Positions 52,895 to 62,473 of a stretch of 64,000 bases of DNA are shown piece by piece. Position 1 is the first letter of the stretch. Every line of letters starts with the position of its first letter. A program made the position numbers and the translations under genes. The stretch is from Novosphingobium subterraneum (GTDB taxonomy: Bacteria; Pseudomonadota; Alphaproteobacteria; Sphingomonadales; Sphingomonadaceae). The notes beneath the pieces are model-generated. The model did not search any database. It saw nothing but the letters and a program-made list of their open reading frames with translations, and was not told where the DNA came from. The DNA lies in NCBI RefSeq assembly GCF_000807925.1, contig NZ_JRVC01000013.1:96954-160953 (forward strand). Direction: 5' to 3'.

Positions 52895-55441
52895 ATGATC
52901 TGCTCACCCCGACTGCTTGCCAGTTTGCTTGGCGGCGCATGCGCCGTGCTGATCGCAACGCCCGCTCAGGCGCAAGAAGCGCGCTATGATTTCGAGATCT
53001 CCGAGACCGATCTCGGTGCAGCACTCATGGCTGTTGCCGCCAAGGCGGGGTGGCAGGTTTATGCTCCGGCCGAGGCTGTCAGCAGTCGTCGGGTCGAACC
53101 GTTACGCGCAAGGATGACGGTGGAACAGGCCGTGGCCAGGCTTCTGTCGGGAACTGGACTACAGGCAAGTTTCTCGAACCGTACGATCGTCATTACCATG
53201 CCCGACAAGGCCGCATCCCCCGCTGATGCCGATGCGTCGATTGTCGTCACGGGGTCCTTGATCCGTGGTGCCGAAGTGGCAGCGCCGGTGATCAGGTTAT
53301 CGCGAGAGACCATCGTCGCTGCCGGGCAGACCGATACCGGCGAGGCTTTGCGGGCGATTCCGCAGAACTTTGCAGGTGGCCAGAACCCGGGGGTCGGAAC
53401 AGGTGCAGGCCTCATCAACACCAACGTCAACTCGGCAGCCAGCGCGAATCTGCGCGGCCTCGGTCCAGACGCAACACTGACGCTGCTCAACAGCCACAGA
53501 CTGCCCTACGATTCGGCTTTTGGTGGCGTCGATATCTCCGCCATACCGGTTTCGGCGCTCGAGCGCATCGAAGTTGTGCCCGACGGTGCCTCGGCCCTCT
53601 ACGGTTCGGATGCCGTCGCCGGTGTCGTCAATGTGATCCTGCGGCGGAACTATAGCGGCCTTGCAACGTCCGCGCAGATCGGCGCCGCAACCGATGGCGG
53701 CTATTTTCGCCAGCAAGCCGATGTCGTGGGCGGCACGCAGTGGTCCTCCGGCGGCGCCATGCTGGCTTACGACTATGCGCACAATTCCGCCATTTCTGCC
53801 GAGCAGCGCAATTACGCATCCTCGCTCGACGCCCGGGCGTCGTTGTACCCGGAGCAAAGGCGGCACGCCGCGCTGATGACGCTTTACCAGGATTTGGGTG
53901 AGCGCCTCACCTTCAGCATGGATGTGCTCTATTCCAGGCGGAGATCGCGTACGATCGGCGGTACCACATCTGCGCGCTATCTGTTCGCGCCGCGGGTCAC
54001 CACGTTTTCCATCGCGCCAGAGCTGCGACTGGAAGCAGGAGGTGACTGGAGCATCAAGCTCCTGGGAGCCTTCGGGCGCGACCGCACTCGCTACCATACG
54101 ACCTCCACCCCCTCGAGTAGCACGCCCACGGTAACCCAGGGTTGCTACTGCAACGATGCCACTTCGGCAGAAGTCAATGCTACCGGCCCACTCTTCGCAC
54201 TGGCCGGTGGTCCCGCTCGCCTCGCCATCGGCGGCGGCTATCGCGATAATGGCATGAGCTTCACGCGGGTTGTCGGAGGGACGCTGGCACAGGCCTTCGA
54301 TGTGTCGCGCCACAGCGTCTATGGATTCGGGGAAGTGTTCCTGCCCTTTGTTGCCTCAGAAAACGGCATCGCCGGGATCAACCGGCTCAGCCTGTCAGCC
54401 GCAATGCGTTACGAAGACTACCCGGGCATGGCACAGGTTGCGACGCCACGACTGGGCCTGATCTACGCTCCAGTGCACGACGTCACCTTGAAGGCCTCGT
54501 GGGCGCGGTCGTTCAAGGCGCCGACGCTGTACCAACAATTTGTCGGGTACCAGGCCTACCTTCTGCCTGCAGCAGCCTTCGGCGCCGGCACAGGCGCTCA
54601 GGCGGTTCTCTATACCAGCGGCGGCAATCCTGTCCTGAAGCCCGAGCGGGCGCGTTCGTGGACGGCCGGATTTGTGATCAGCCCTGCTGCTGTGCCAAAC
54701 CTGACCTTCGAAGCGAGCTATTTCGACATCCGTTATCGCGACAGGGTCGTCCAGCCCATTGCCGGTTCGATCGCAGCTGCCTTTACCGATCCTGCTTACG
54801 CTTCACTGATTGATCGCGACCTTGATGCAGGTCGACTGAGCCAGCTCATAGAAGGGGCACAGCTCGGTCTGCAGAACTTTACAGGCCGCCCCTATGATCC
54901 CGCCGCAGTCGTCGCGCTGGTCGACAATCGCAATCTCAATGTCGCCATCCAGAACATCAAAGGGGTCGATGCGTCTCTCAGCTGGCGCAAGGACCTGGGA
55001 TCGGGTCGTTCGCTCACGGCGAATCTTTCCGGCTCGTGGCTCGACAGCGGCCAACAGGTCAACGCGGCGTTGCCCGAGGCCGATCTTGCGGGGACCCTGT
55101 TCAATCCGCCGAAGTTCCGCGTTCGCGGCAGCGTCGCTTACCAGTCGCGTGAGGTTCTGGCTTCGGCCTATGTCAATTACACCGGTGCGCTTGCCGATCG
55201 CCGCTTCGCGACGCCTGTGCGCATTGCATCACAAGCGACAGTCGATCTTGCGATCCGTTATACCGCGATTGCCGGTGCCGGTGGCGAACCGGGTCTGGCC
55301 CTGTCGCTTGTCGTCAACAACATCGCCAACAAGAAGCCGCAGATCATTCGAACGACGGGGCCGACCGACACACCCTATGACTCGACCAACTTCTCTCCGA
55401 TTGGCCGATTTGTGGCCCTCGGCTTGTCGAGGCGATGGTGA
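52895..55441 (+). CDS. TonB-dependent receptor with STN signalling domain (lasso peptide cluster)
   Basis: An 848-residue transducer-type receptor with a signal peptide (ends PAQAQE), an STN secretin/TonB N-terminal domain (YDFEISETDLGAALMAVAAK to VITMP, about residues 30-105), a TonB box (DASIVVTGSLI), a plug and a beta-barrel ending GLSRRW. The STN domain passes the signal to FecR. ATG 52895 follows GAGGGA; ATG 52880 is also possible. Its stop overlaps the isopeptidase gene. In sphingomonad lasso clusters such receptors import the mature peptide, which the isopeptidase then opens. Confidence 0.93.
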   Translation: MICSPRLLASLLGGACAVLIATPAQAQEARYDFEISETDLGAALMAVAAKAGWQVYAPAEAVSSRRVEPLRARMTVEQAVARLLSGTGLQASFSNRTIVITMPDKAASPADADASIVVTGSLIRGAEVAAPVIRLSRETIVAAGQTDTGEALRAIPQNFAGGQNPGVGTGAGLINTNVNSAASANLRGLGPDATLTLLNSHRLPYDSAFGGVDISAIPVSALERIEVVPDGASALYGSDAVAGVVNVILRRNYSGLATSAQIGAATDGGYFRQQADVVGGTQWSSGGAMLAYDYAHNSAISAEQRNYASSLDARASLYPEQRRHAALMTLYQDLGERLTFSMDVLYSRRRSRTIGGTTSARYLFAPRVTTFSIAPELRLEAGGDWSIKLLGAFGRDRTRYHTTSTPSSSTPTVTQGCYCNDATSAEVNATGPLFALAGGPARLAIGGGYRDNGMSFTRVVGGTLAQAFDVSRHSVYGFGEVFLPFVASENGIAGINRLSLSAAMRYEDYPGMAQVATPRLGLIYAPVHDVTLKASWARSFKAPTLYQQFVGYQAYLLPAAAFGAGTGAQAVLYTSGGNPVLKPERARSWTAGFVISPAAVPNLTFEASYFDIRYRDRVVQPIAGSIAAAFTDPAYASLIDRDLDAGRLSQLIEGAQLGLQNFTGRPYDPAAVVALVDNRNLNVAIQNIKGVDASLSWRKDLGSGRSLTANLSGSWLDSGQQVNAALPEADLAGTLFNPPKFRVRGSVAYQSREVLASAYVNYTGALADRRFATPVRIASQATVDLAIRYTAIAGAGGEPGLALSLVVNNIANKKPQIIRTTGPTDTPYDSTNFSPIGRFVALGLSRRW

Positions 55442-57585
55442 TGCTGGCCGGTGCGGTGTTCATATTGGTTCAGGCTGTCATGCCCGGGCCTTCCGTCCCC
55501 GAAAGGTCTGCAGCAGTCGACCCTTGCCTGTCGCTTGAAGCGGAAGCCTTGAGGCCAGGCAAGGACAAGGGCAGCGAACTCACGTCCGGCCATTTGGCGG
55601 CTCTAGCCGATATCGGGCGTTCGGATCCCAACGAATCTGCCAGCCCATTTGGCGTATCGCCCGACGGGAAGCAGATCGCCTTTGTTGTGCGCCGGGCCAA
55701 TCCGCAAGCCAATGCCTTCTGCCAGAAGCTCATGGTCGCGAGCCTGGCCAGGGAGGGAGCGCCGCCGCGAGAGATCGACCGCGGCGGCGCTTTCATCCGC
55801 GCGACATTCGCCTTGCGCAATTTCCCCGTTGTCGGCGCAGGGTACGCTCAGGTCATCACCCCGCGCTGGTCTCCGGATGGCCAGCGTATTGCCTTTCTCA
55901 AGCGCGTGTCGGAACAGACTCATGTCTGGACCGTGGAGGCAGCCGGGAACGCTCCGGCGAGGCAAGCAACGGCACTGCCCGACGATGTCGAGGATTTCCG
56001 CTGGAGCACGGACGGGAAGGCACTCATTGCGCAAACGCGGCCGTCCTTGCGTGAAATGAACGCGCAGATTGCAGCCGAGGCGCGGACGGGCTTTGTGTTC
56101 GACGATCGCTTCTCGCCGCAGTTTGCGGATCGTCCCATGCCCACGGGGCCGATGATCACGTCGTATACCGCGGTAGACGATGCTGGTCTTGTGCGCCCTG
56201 CCACTGATGCCGAAATCAGTGCCTTCGCGAACCGGCGCGACAGTCTTGGCGACGAAATCCCGGTCGGCGCGCGGGGTTTTACGAGGAGAGCGGATGGCGG
56301 CGCAGCCTGGATAGAAAGCAAGGCACCCGGTCGATTGATCGCGCCGACACGCCTTGTCCTGCGACTGCCAGGCGGTGCAACCCGGCTTTGTGACACGGCG
56401 CTCTGCGACGGCGGGCGGCACCTGTGGTGGTCAGCCAATAGTGGTGACCTTTATGTGCTGCAGAAAACCGGATGGGGGCAGGGCCAGACGGGCTTGCTGC
56501 GTTGGCACGTGTCCTGGCCTCGCCCAAAGCGTGTTTTCGTGACCGAGGATGCGTTGATCGGCTGCACGATGCCTGGACCGGAGCTTGTCTGCGCGCGCGA
56601 GAGTGCCGCGCGACCGCGCCGCCTCGTCGCGATTGATCCTGCGACGGGTCGTGAGCGCCTTCTCCACGATCCGAACTCCGACTGGTCGCGGTTCAGACTT
56701 GGCACGGTCCAGCGGTTGCGGTTTCGCAATGCCTATGGTGTGGAAAGTTTCGCCGACCTCGTGCTCCCGCCGGATCACGGGCGAGGGCAGAAGCACCCCC
56801 TCGTTGTCGTCCAGTACGGCAGCGACGGATTCCTTCGCGGCGGCACCGGTGATGAAGTCCCTGTCCAGGTGCTCGCCGCGAAGGGATTTGCGGTGCTGAG
56901 CTTTGCCCGGCCCGATTTTCCGGCCTGGGTCATGGAAGCAAAGGACGAGAGCGAACTGCGCGCGCGCAATCGTACCGACTGGCTCGATCGCCGAAGTGTG
57001 CAGTCCTCGCTCGAGATGGCCATTGCACGGGCCATCGCCACAGGCGCTGTCGATGCCGACCGGATGGGGATCAGCGGGTTCAGCGATGGGACGTCGACCA
57101 CCCAATGGGCGCTGATCAATTCGAAGCTGTTCAAGGTCGCGAGCCTCGGCGCGTGCTGCGAGGATATGGTGTCCTATCCTCTGGCGGCAGGGCCGTATTT
57201 CGAGAGGTTCGGGCGTGAAATGGGCTATCGCTTTTTCGAGGGGGGCGGCCAAGAGTTCTGGAAGCCGATGTCGTTGGTGCTCAACGCTGACAGGATTGAG
57301 GCACCGATTCTGATCCAGACTGGCGACAGCGAATACGAGGCGGCTCTCGATGTCTTTGCTGCCTTGCGCAAGCAGGGCAAGGCCATCGAGATGATCGTGT
57401 TGGAGAATGAGCCGCATTTCAAATGGCAGCCAGCGCATCGGCTTGCGATCTACGAGCGCTCGGTCGACTGGTTTCGCTTCTGGTTGATGCAAGAGATGGA
57501 TTGCTCACCCGACAAGCGCGATCAGTACGAGCGCTGGAAGGCCATGCCAGGCGCGCCTGCGCCCGCTGCTCTTCTCTGCAAATGA
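55435..57585 (+). CDS. Lasso peptide isopeptidase (Atxe2-like, S9 family)
   Basis: A 716-residue two-domain serine peptidase: an N-terminal signal or anchor (residues 1-16), a beta-propeller to about residue 440 and a C-terminal alpha/beta-hydrolase. The triad is Ser550 in SGFSDG, Asp631 in QTGDSEYEAA and His661 in NEPHFKW, matching the layout of Atxe2 from the astexin system. Such enzymes open the macrolactam ring of the lasso peptide made by the same cluster. It starts inside the end of the receptor gene (ATG 55435 or 55441), so import and cleavage are coupled. It is convergent with the cyclase gene (31 bases). Confidence 0.92.
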   Translation: MVMLAGAVFILVQAVMPGPSVPERSAAVDPCLSLEAEALRPGKDKGSELTSGHLAALADIGRSDPNESASPFGVSPDGKQIAFVVRRANPQANAFCQKLMVASLAREGAPPREIDRGGAFIRATFALRNFPVVGAGYAQVITPRWSPDGQRIAFLKRVSEQTHVWTVEAAGNAPARQATALPDDVEDFRWSTDGKALIAQTRPSLREMNAQIAAEARTGFVFDDRFSPQFADRPMPTGPMITSYTAVDDAGLVRPATDAEISAFANRRDSLGDEIPVGARGFTRRADGGAAWIESKAPGRLIAPTRLVLRLPGGATRLCDTALCDGGRHLWWSANSGDLYVLQKTGWGQGQTGLLRWHVSWPRPKRVFVTEDALIGCTMPGPELVCARESAARPRRLVAIDPATGRERLLHDPNSDWSRFRLGTVQRLRFRNAYGVESFADLVLPPDHGRGQKHPLVVVQYGSDGFLRGGTGDEVPVQVLAAKGFAVLSFARPDFPAWVMEAKDESELRARNRTDWLDRRSVQSSLEMAIARAIATGAVDADRMGISGFSDGTSTTQWALINSKLFKVASLGACCEDMVSYPLAAGPYFERFGREMGYRFFEGGGQEFWKPMSLVLNADRIEAPILIQTGDSEYEAALDVFAALRKQGKAIEMIVLENEPHFKWQPAHRLAIYERSVDWFRFWLMQEMDCSPDKRDQYERWKAMPGAPAPAALLCK

Positions 57586-57616
57586 TCAGATGGGGAATTG
57601 TGAGCCACGCTGGAGA

Positions 57617-59356
57617 TCAAGGCTGCCAAGAGCGCGCCCAGGCTTCGGCTTCGACAAAGTCCAGCAGCCGGTAGATTATCGGGTCTTCTCCATGTGGGTC
57701 GCTGGCAATGGCCTGCTCAATTGCGACTGCATCGATTAGTCCGTTGGCCCTCAACAGGCCACCGAGAAGCATGTCCCGGATCAGCGCCCGATTCTGGGCG
57801 AAGATCACGCGCATGACGCTGTCGGGACCGGCCTTGGATACACGGCGTACGATGGCAGCGGGCAGTTCTTGTGAGAACGCTGCACGGGCCAGTGCCCGAT
57901 TGATTCCGCCCTGGCACCAGATCCATGTTGGGATCGACAGGCACAGCTCGACGAGGGGTTGGCTCATCAAGGGTGAGAACTGCAACAGGTCGGCAGGACC
58001 GCCGGCGGAATGGATGAAGTTCTGCGTCCGCAGCATCAACGCCAGATGCTCAACTTTGCCCGGATGCTTGAACGGAACCGCCAGTGCCATGTCTTGAATT
58101 GCAGCCGGCGCGTCACAGGCGGGCACATCGCTTGCCAGCAATCGCCGATCAGCCGTCCAGGCTGCAGGTCGAGCTCCGCGCCGCGCCCGCAAGGCCAAAG
58201 CCCGTGCCATGGCTGGCAATGTCGTTTGCGCGATCCGACATATGTCGAGATAAGTGGCCGCCGTGCCGCGCGACAGGCCTTCGCTGCGCCAACGGTCGAG
58301 GATCGGCGCCGGAGAATGCAGATAGCAGAACAGATTGTCGCCGCCATTGCCATCGAAAACCGCGCTTGCCCCAAACTGGCCAGCGGCTTCGATTGCTTGG
58401 CGCCGGACTTCCTGCATGAACGCCTTGCCCGAGGGGCGCGCAAACCCAAGCGAAACCGGAACGGTGAGATCGACCATGCGGGGATCGTAGCGGGCCTCGA
58501 TGGTTTCGACGCCCAACGCATTGGCAAGCATCCGCACAGGCACGCGCTCGTCACCGCTGGGATCGCCCGTTGCAATCGTCAGGCAGGCGAAGTCCTTACC
58601 GGTCGTCGCAAGCGCGGCGGCGATCAGCGAGGAATCAACTCCGCCCGAGGCTGATACCAGCAGGCGGCTAGATACGCTTCCCCACGCCCGCATGACGCTT
58701 TGCGCGGTCGCGCGCAATTCAAAGGCCAGTTCGTCAAAAGGTCGTGTCTTTTTGTCCGGCATGAATTGGGTGGCATGCCACACGGCCACCGACGTTGCGC
58801 CGTCCTTGGTCCACGACGTCATGTGCCCGGCGGGCACTTCTTCGATGCCGGTAAGACAGGTTCGCTGACCGCGCCAATCCGGCCGTTGGAGATGCGAGGA
58901 GAGGTCAGACCAGGAAACGCGGGCTTTGGTGAGGGAATGCATATGCAGCAGCGTCGCGTCGCTCGTACAGGCCTGGCCCTCCGCAGTCTTCGACCGGAAA
59001 ACCGGCAGCAGTCCTGACGGGTCCGGGTAAACGCACAAATGCGGCCCGTCGATAAGAAGGGCTGCGTATGCGCCCCAATATTCTCGCGTAAGCCATGTCG
59101 CGAAGCTTGATGCGTCAGGACACTGCAGGATTTCTCGGGGCAGGCGGGTGACGCGTCGGCCGGTCGTCCTCTCGAACAGATAGCCGATCACGACGCCGCG
59201 TTCGCCAGCGTCCAGAACGTGCTCCTCGTGCTCGGCCCACAGGCGAGGACCATCGAGTCCTGAAACACGGAACGTGGAACCGGTCGACAATGCGATGCGC
59301 TCGATGTTGCCCGCACTCGCTTCCGGCCAGGTCAGCAGAAAGCGGATCGGTTTCAC
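57617..59356 (-). CDS. Lasso peptide macrolactam synthetase (C protein, asparagine synthetase-like)
   Basis: A 579-residue member of the asparagine synthetase B family. It lacks the N-terminal catalytic Cys2 of glutamine-dependent enzymes, keeps an Ntn-like domain to about residue 200, and has the ATP-pyrophosphatase motif SGGVDSS at residues 237-243. It activates the Asp side chain of the precursor with ATP and closes the ring onto the freed N-terminal Gly. ATG 59356 overlaps the B-protein stop by four bases. The next gene upstream is B, then the precursor A. Confidence 0.93.
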   Translation of the reverse strand: MKPIRFLLTWPEASAGNIERIALSTGSTFRVSGLDGPRLWAEHEEHVLDAGERGVVIGYLFERTTGRRVTRLPREILQCPDASSFATWLTREYWGAYAALLIDGPHLCVYPDPSGLLPVFRSKTAEGQACTSDATLLHMHSLTKARVSWSDLSSHLQRPDWRGQRTCLTGIEEVPAGHMTSWTKDGATSVAVWHATQFMPDKKTRPFDELAFELRATAQSVMRAWGSVSSRLLVSASGGVDSSLIAAALATTGKDFACLTIATGDPSGDERVPVRMLANALGVETIEARYDPRMVDLTVPVSLGFARPSGKAFMQEVRRQAIEAAGQFGASAVFDGNGGDNLFCYLHSPAPILDRWRSEGLSRGTAATYLDICRIAQTTLPAMARALALRARRGARPAAWTADRRLLASDVPACDAPAAIQDMALAVPFKHPGKVEHLALMLRTQNFIHSAGGPADLLQFSPLMSQPLVELCLSIPTWIWCQGGINRALARAAFSQELPAAIVRRVSKAGPDSVMRVIFAQNRALIRDMLLGGLLRANGLIDAVAIEQAIASDPHGEDPIIYRLLDFVEAEAWARSWQP

Positions 59357-59991
59357 AGGATCAGGATCGGCGTGTAGCGCGCCGACTCTTCCACGCTTTC
59401 GTTAAGTACGAAGTGACCGGCCTGTACCCAGCAATGGGCGGCAAAGGGCCGGAGCTTGACGCCAATGATGACCTGACAAGCGCAGCCCGATCTCGCCATC
59501 AGGCGGGCAAGCGCGATCGAGCGGGGCAAGCATCGGTTGACTGCGCTTCGAACAAGCCCAGCGTCCTCGAAGGCCTTCACCAGTGCGGTGTGTTCCGCAC
59601 CGAAAGGTCTGCTCACGTGCCGCGAGCACAGCACTGAACGCAACTCTGACAGAACCATGTGCAAGCCACGTTTGGCCAGCCTTCGCTCGATAGCACGCTG
59701 CTCCCAGAGCGCGCGAGCCATCAGGGAAGGCGAGAAGCCGCATCCCCGCAGATCGGCTGCCTGTCGGGTGACGATGCCACTCCCTTGTGGGCGAAGTGGA
59801 GCGAGTGAAACGAACTGGTCAAGTCCGGCAGACTGCAATGCGGGGGCAAGTGCAACGCCATTGAACAGACTGGCGGTAAAAGCGGCATTGGCAGCTTCCG
59901 GCAACCGGAAGTAGCGGTCGCCAGCCAGATCGAGAAACAGCGCGGTCTCTTCGATGACGCAGAAGCTCAATGTGGGGAGGGGAGTGGTCAT
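59353..59991 (-). CDS. Lasso peptide leader peptidase (B protein) with fused RRE domain
   Basis: A 212-residue protein with an N-terminal PqqD-like RRE that binds the leader (residues 7-75, CVIEETALFLDLAGDRYFRL) and a C-terminal transglutaminase-like peptidase. The catalytic residues are Cys154 in NRCLPRS and His186 in AAHCWVQ; the third is probably in the following NES segment. It cuts after the leader so the ring can form. ATG 59991 is the first good start after the precursor stop; the longer frame to 60141 would run through the precursor gene. The gene ends with a four-base overlap with C. Confidence 0.92.
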   Translation of the reverse strand: MTTPLPTLSFCVIEETALFLDLAGDRYFRLPEAANAAFTASLFNGVALAPALQSAGLDQFVSLAPLRPQGSGIVTRQAADLRGCGFSPSLMARALWEQRAIERRLAKRGLHMVLSELRSVLCSRHVSRPFGAEHTALVKAFEDAGLVRSAVNRCLPRSIALARLMARSGCACQVIIGVKLRPFAAHCWVQAGHFVLNESVEESARYTPILIL

Positions 59992-60046
59992 GGGAACCTG
60001 CGCCGAAGGGCGCATGCCCTGAAACTGGGACATGCGCCCGAGCCGG

Positions 60047-60193
60047 TCACTCGGCAGCGATGCCCGGGAGGAACCGGAGGTTGCCACCGCTGACGTCGAG
60101 TTCGACGATTGCCTGGCCCTTGGTTGTGGTCGAGGCTTCACCCAGATCGATCAGGGTGTCCTCGCGGGGCGTGTCTTGGGTCATGATCTTCAT
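60047..60193 (-). CDS. Lasso peptide precursor (A)
   Basis: A 48-codon gene directly before B, on the same strand. The leader contains LIDLGEASTTTKG, matching the LIxLGxAxxxT(K/R)G pattern of astexin-type precursors. The Thr at -2 is Thr24. The core starts at Gly26 (GQAIVELD), so Asp at core position 8 would close an eight-residue Gly1-Asp8 ring. The remaining 15 residues form the loop and tail and include Arg15, Phe16 and Leu17 as possible plug residues, ending in Glu. The core tail resembles astexin-2/3. Translation may begin at ATG 60193 or at ATG 60184, which has better spacing from AAGGA. The product would be a 23-residue lasso peptide. Confidence 0.85.
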   Translation of the reverse strand: MKIMTQDTPREDTLIDLGEASTTTKGQAIVELDVSGGNLRFLPGIAAE

Positions 60194-60545
60194 CCTTCTT
60201 GGCTAAACGCGACTCCATTGTCGCAGGCCAAGGATGATCCCGACCGGCACTGCCAGCCATTTTATAATGGCTTTATTTTGAGCAGCTTGGGGCAGGGATA
60301 TGAAATGACCGGGACATGAAACGGATCGTTGGGGACCCACACCGCAGCCTTTAGCCTTTCGGCCTGGACATGCGCAGCGGCGACCCGGTCACTCAGGAGC
60401 AGCAGCGCAACGCAATTCAATTGCATCTAGCCCTGCAACTGCCCGGAGAAGAAGCACACTTCTTGATAAATTGATAGAATACAATGTGTTAAACAGAATT
60501 CATATTGGTGCATTGCGGGCCAATTGCTGCTAGGCTTGCGGCACG
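60194..60545. other. Divergent intergenic region of the lasso precursor and HEPN gene
   Basis: About 350 bases. It should contain the precursor promoter on the minus strand. A dyad AGCCATT-TTAT-AATGGCT lies at 60255-60272, with TATAAA/TATAAT-like sequence in its centre. A 34-codon frame at 60370-60474 is not convincing. No second lasso precursor was found on the minus strand. Confidence 0.5.
60255..60272. promoter_or_regulatory. Dyad with TATAAT core before the lasso precursor
   Basis: AGCCATT and AATGGCT arms (seven bases each) flank TTAT. It lies 62 bases before the precursor ATG. It could be an operator overlapping a -10 element, or the hairpin of a terminator. No clear -35 was found for either strand. 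Confidence 0.35.
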
Positions 60546-61478
60546 ATGCGGACCGCTCTCGATCATCTTCCAGCACACAAGCGACGTGAGCTTGAGCGCG
60601 TCGTGCAGCTTGTTTTCGAGGAGTTTGAAGACAGCTTTGCTCTCGCGCGCCGCGGATGGAAGAAACAGGGCCGGATCCTCAAGGTCGTACTTTACGGCTC
60701 CTATGCGCGCGGTGGGTGGGTAGACGAGCCGCACACCGCCAAGGGTTACAAGTCCGACTACGACCTGCTGATCATCGTCAACGATGCGCGGCTGACCGAC
60801 CGGGTAAAGTACTGGTCACGGCTCGATGAGCGCCTGATGCGAGAGTACGGAGTGACGGGCACGCTCAAAACGCCGGTCAACTTCATCGTCCACACCCTGG
60901 GCGAGGTCAACGATGGGCTGGCGCACGGGCGCTACTTCTTCATCGACGTCGCCAGGGACGGCATCGCGCTCTACCAGGCGGACGAGGAGGAACTGCATCA
61001 GCCCAAGCCCAAGACACCGCAGCAGGCGGTGACGATGGCACGGGAGTATTTTGAAGAGTGGTTTCCAAATTCCTTGAGGCGTTTCGAAAGCGCGAAATTT
61101 CTGCTGGATAAGGGATATGAAAAGCAAGCTGCGTTCGATTTGCATCAGACCACGGAGAGCCTGTACCACTGTGTTTTGCTCACGGTGACGTTCTACACAC
61201 CGCACGTGCACAATCTGGGTTTCTTGCGCACTCAGGCCGAGCGGCTCGATCGGCGGCTTGTCCATGTGTGGCCGGCAGACAACCGCAAGCAGCGCGGAAT
61301 GTTCGAGAAGCTCAAGGAAGCCTATGTGAAGGCGCGCTATTCCAAGCATTACCGTATTTCTGGCGAGGAATTGGCTTGGCTCGCAGAGCAGGTCGAAGAA
61401 CTCGGTCGCGTGGTCTATGCGATCTGTTCGGAGCGCATAGCCGAACTCGAGGCACAGGTCCCGAGGCAGACGGCCTGA
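60546..61478 (+). CDS. Nucleotidyltransferase-HEPN fusion protein
   Basis: A 310-residue protein. The N-terminal part has a minimal nucleotidyltransferase core (VVLYGSYARGGW, about residues 47-58, then YKSDYDLLIIV with the two metal-binding Asp residues near 75-77). The C-terminal part from about residue 155 is a HEPN domain (MAREYFEEWFPNSLRRFESA; AAFDLHQTTESLYHCVLL). Separately encoded MNT and HEPN proteins form toxin-antitoxin pairs in which the nucleotidyltransferase AMPylates the HEPN RNase. Here both are on one chain. The canonical HEPN RxxxxH motif is not obvious. It could be a defence or stress factor. No partner gene is adjacent. Confidence 0.82.
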   Translation: MRTALDHLPAHKRRELERVVQLVFEEFEDSFALARRGWKKQGRILKVVLYGSYARGGWVDEPHTAKGYKSDYDLLIIVNDARLTDRVKYWSRLDERLMREYGVTGTLKTPVNFIVHTLGEVNDGLAHGRYFFIDVARDGIALYQADEEELHQPKPKTPQQAVTMAREYFEEWFPNSLRRFESAKFLLDKGYEKQAAFDLHQTTESLYHCVLLTVTFYTPHVHNLGFLRTQAERLDRRLVHVWPADNRKQRGMFEKLKEAYVKARYSKHYRISGEELAWLAEQVEELGRVVYAICSERIAELEAQVPRQTA

Positions 61479-61586
61479 GCCGTGATTTCGATGATTGGTC
61501 GCGACAGGGTTTGACTTGATTGGCCGGATCGCGTCAGATGTTCCTCGCGCAATCCCTGCCGAGCCGGCACGCCTGTGGAGGCGTGA

Positions 61587-62357
61587 ATGTTGCGGTATCT
61601 GGCACTTGGTCTGGCGGCTCTCGGATTTGCCCCGTCTGCGCATGCGCAATCTGTCGAGCTGATGGTTTTTGCGCCAACAACATCTGCTAATGTTGACGAC
61701 CTGCGCAAATCAAGGTCGGCCTCGAGTTCCAGCAGTCCTGTAGACGGGTCACTGCGCTTCTTTCTTCGCACCACAGCCGATCCGCGGACGACACCAGCGC
61801 AGTATCAACCTGCCTCTTCCTCCTGTCCTTCCGCGCCGTATGTTCCGGCTCCTTGGCTCTCTGCCAAGGTCGAACGACGCCGGCAGATGCATTTTGCCGC
61901 TATAGCGAAAGCGGCCTGCGAATTCCGCATTTCGCCAAGCTTGTTAGAGGCGGTGGTAGCCCAGGAGTCCGGTTACAGAACACTGGCCATCAGCAGGGCA
62001 GGCGCCAAAGGGCTGACCCAAATCATGCCCGGAACAGCCGATGCGATGGGGGTTGCAAGGCCATTTGAGCCGATGAGCAATCTGCGCGGCGGAGCCCGCT
62101 ATCTGCGCAACCAGCTGGTTCGGTTCCGCAGAATTGACCTTGCGCTGGCAGCGTACAATGCAGGTCCAGAGCGTCGGGCGCTCAGTGAAGGCCGCATTCC
62201 AAACATCAGCGAGACGGAGACATATGTTCGATCCGTTCTTAACAATTGGGAGAGGATCGCCAGGCACGCCCTTCACGGCGAAATCTTACAGCGACAAACC
62301 CTGAGGGCGAGCGGTCCATCGACTGGGAGCGCGGCTGTCCTGGCAACCTTCAAATAG
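61587..62357 (+). CDS. Lytic transglycosylase (SLT domain)
   Basis: A 256-residue secreted protein with a signal peptide (cleaved near SAHAQ, residue 21), a low-complexity Ser/Pro linker to about residue 100 and a lytic transglycosylase domain with catalytic Glu in VVAQESGYRT (about residue 126), GLTQIMPGTA and LALAAYNAGP. It cuts peptidoglycan. Proteins of this layout resemble VirB1-type enzymes of conjugation systems, so it may be a relic of a transfer region. The next feature is the IS1182-type element, 116 bases on. Confidence 0.88.
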   Translation: MLRYLALGLAALGFAPSAHAQSVELMVFAPTTSANVDDLRKSRSASSSSSPVDGSLRFFLRTTADPRTTPAQYQPASSSCPSAPYVPAPWLSAKVERRRQMHFAAIAKAACEFRISPSLLEAVVAQESGYRTLAISRAGAKGLTQIMPGTADAMGVARPFEPMSNLRGGARYLRNQLVRFRRIDLALAAYNAGPERRALSEGRIPNISETETYVRSVLNNWERIARHALHGEILQRQTLRASGPSTGSAAVLATFK

Positions 62358-62473
62358 CAGAGCTTTCGCAGTGTAGGGCGATGATTGCGGACGATCCGGA
62401 AGGGCAGCTTACGGACCGCGAAACCGGGTTAGCGGCCGTTTAAGCGAGGCGGCACCAACGGAAGCTCCCGACC

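Noticed and set aside
60370..60474. 34-codon plus-strand frame in the lasso precursor upstream region, considered as a second peptide
   Set aside because: No leader motif, no suitable core start and wrong strand for B/C processing genes.
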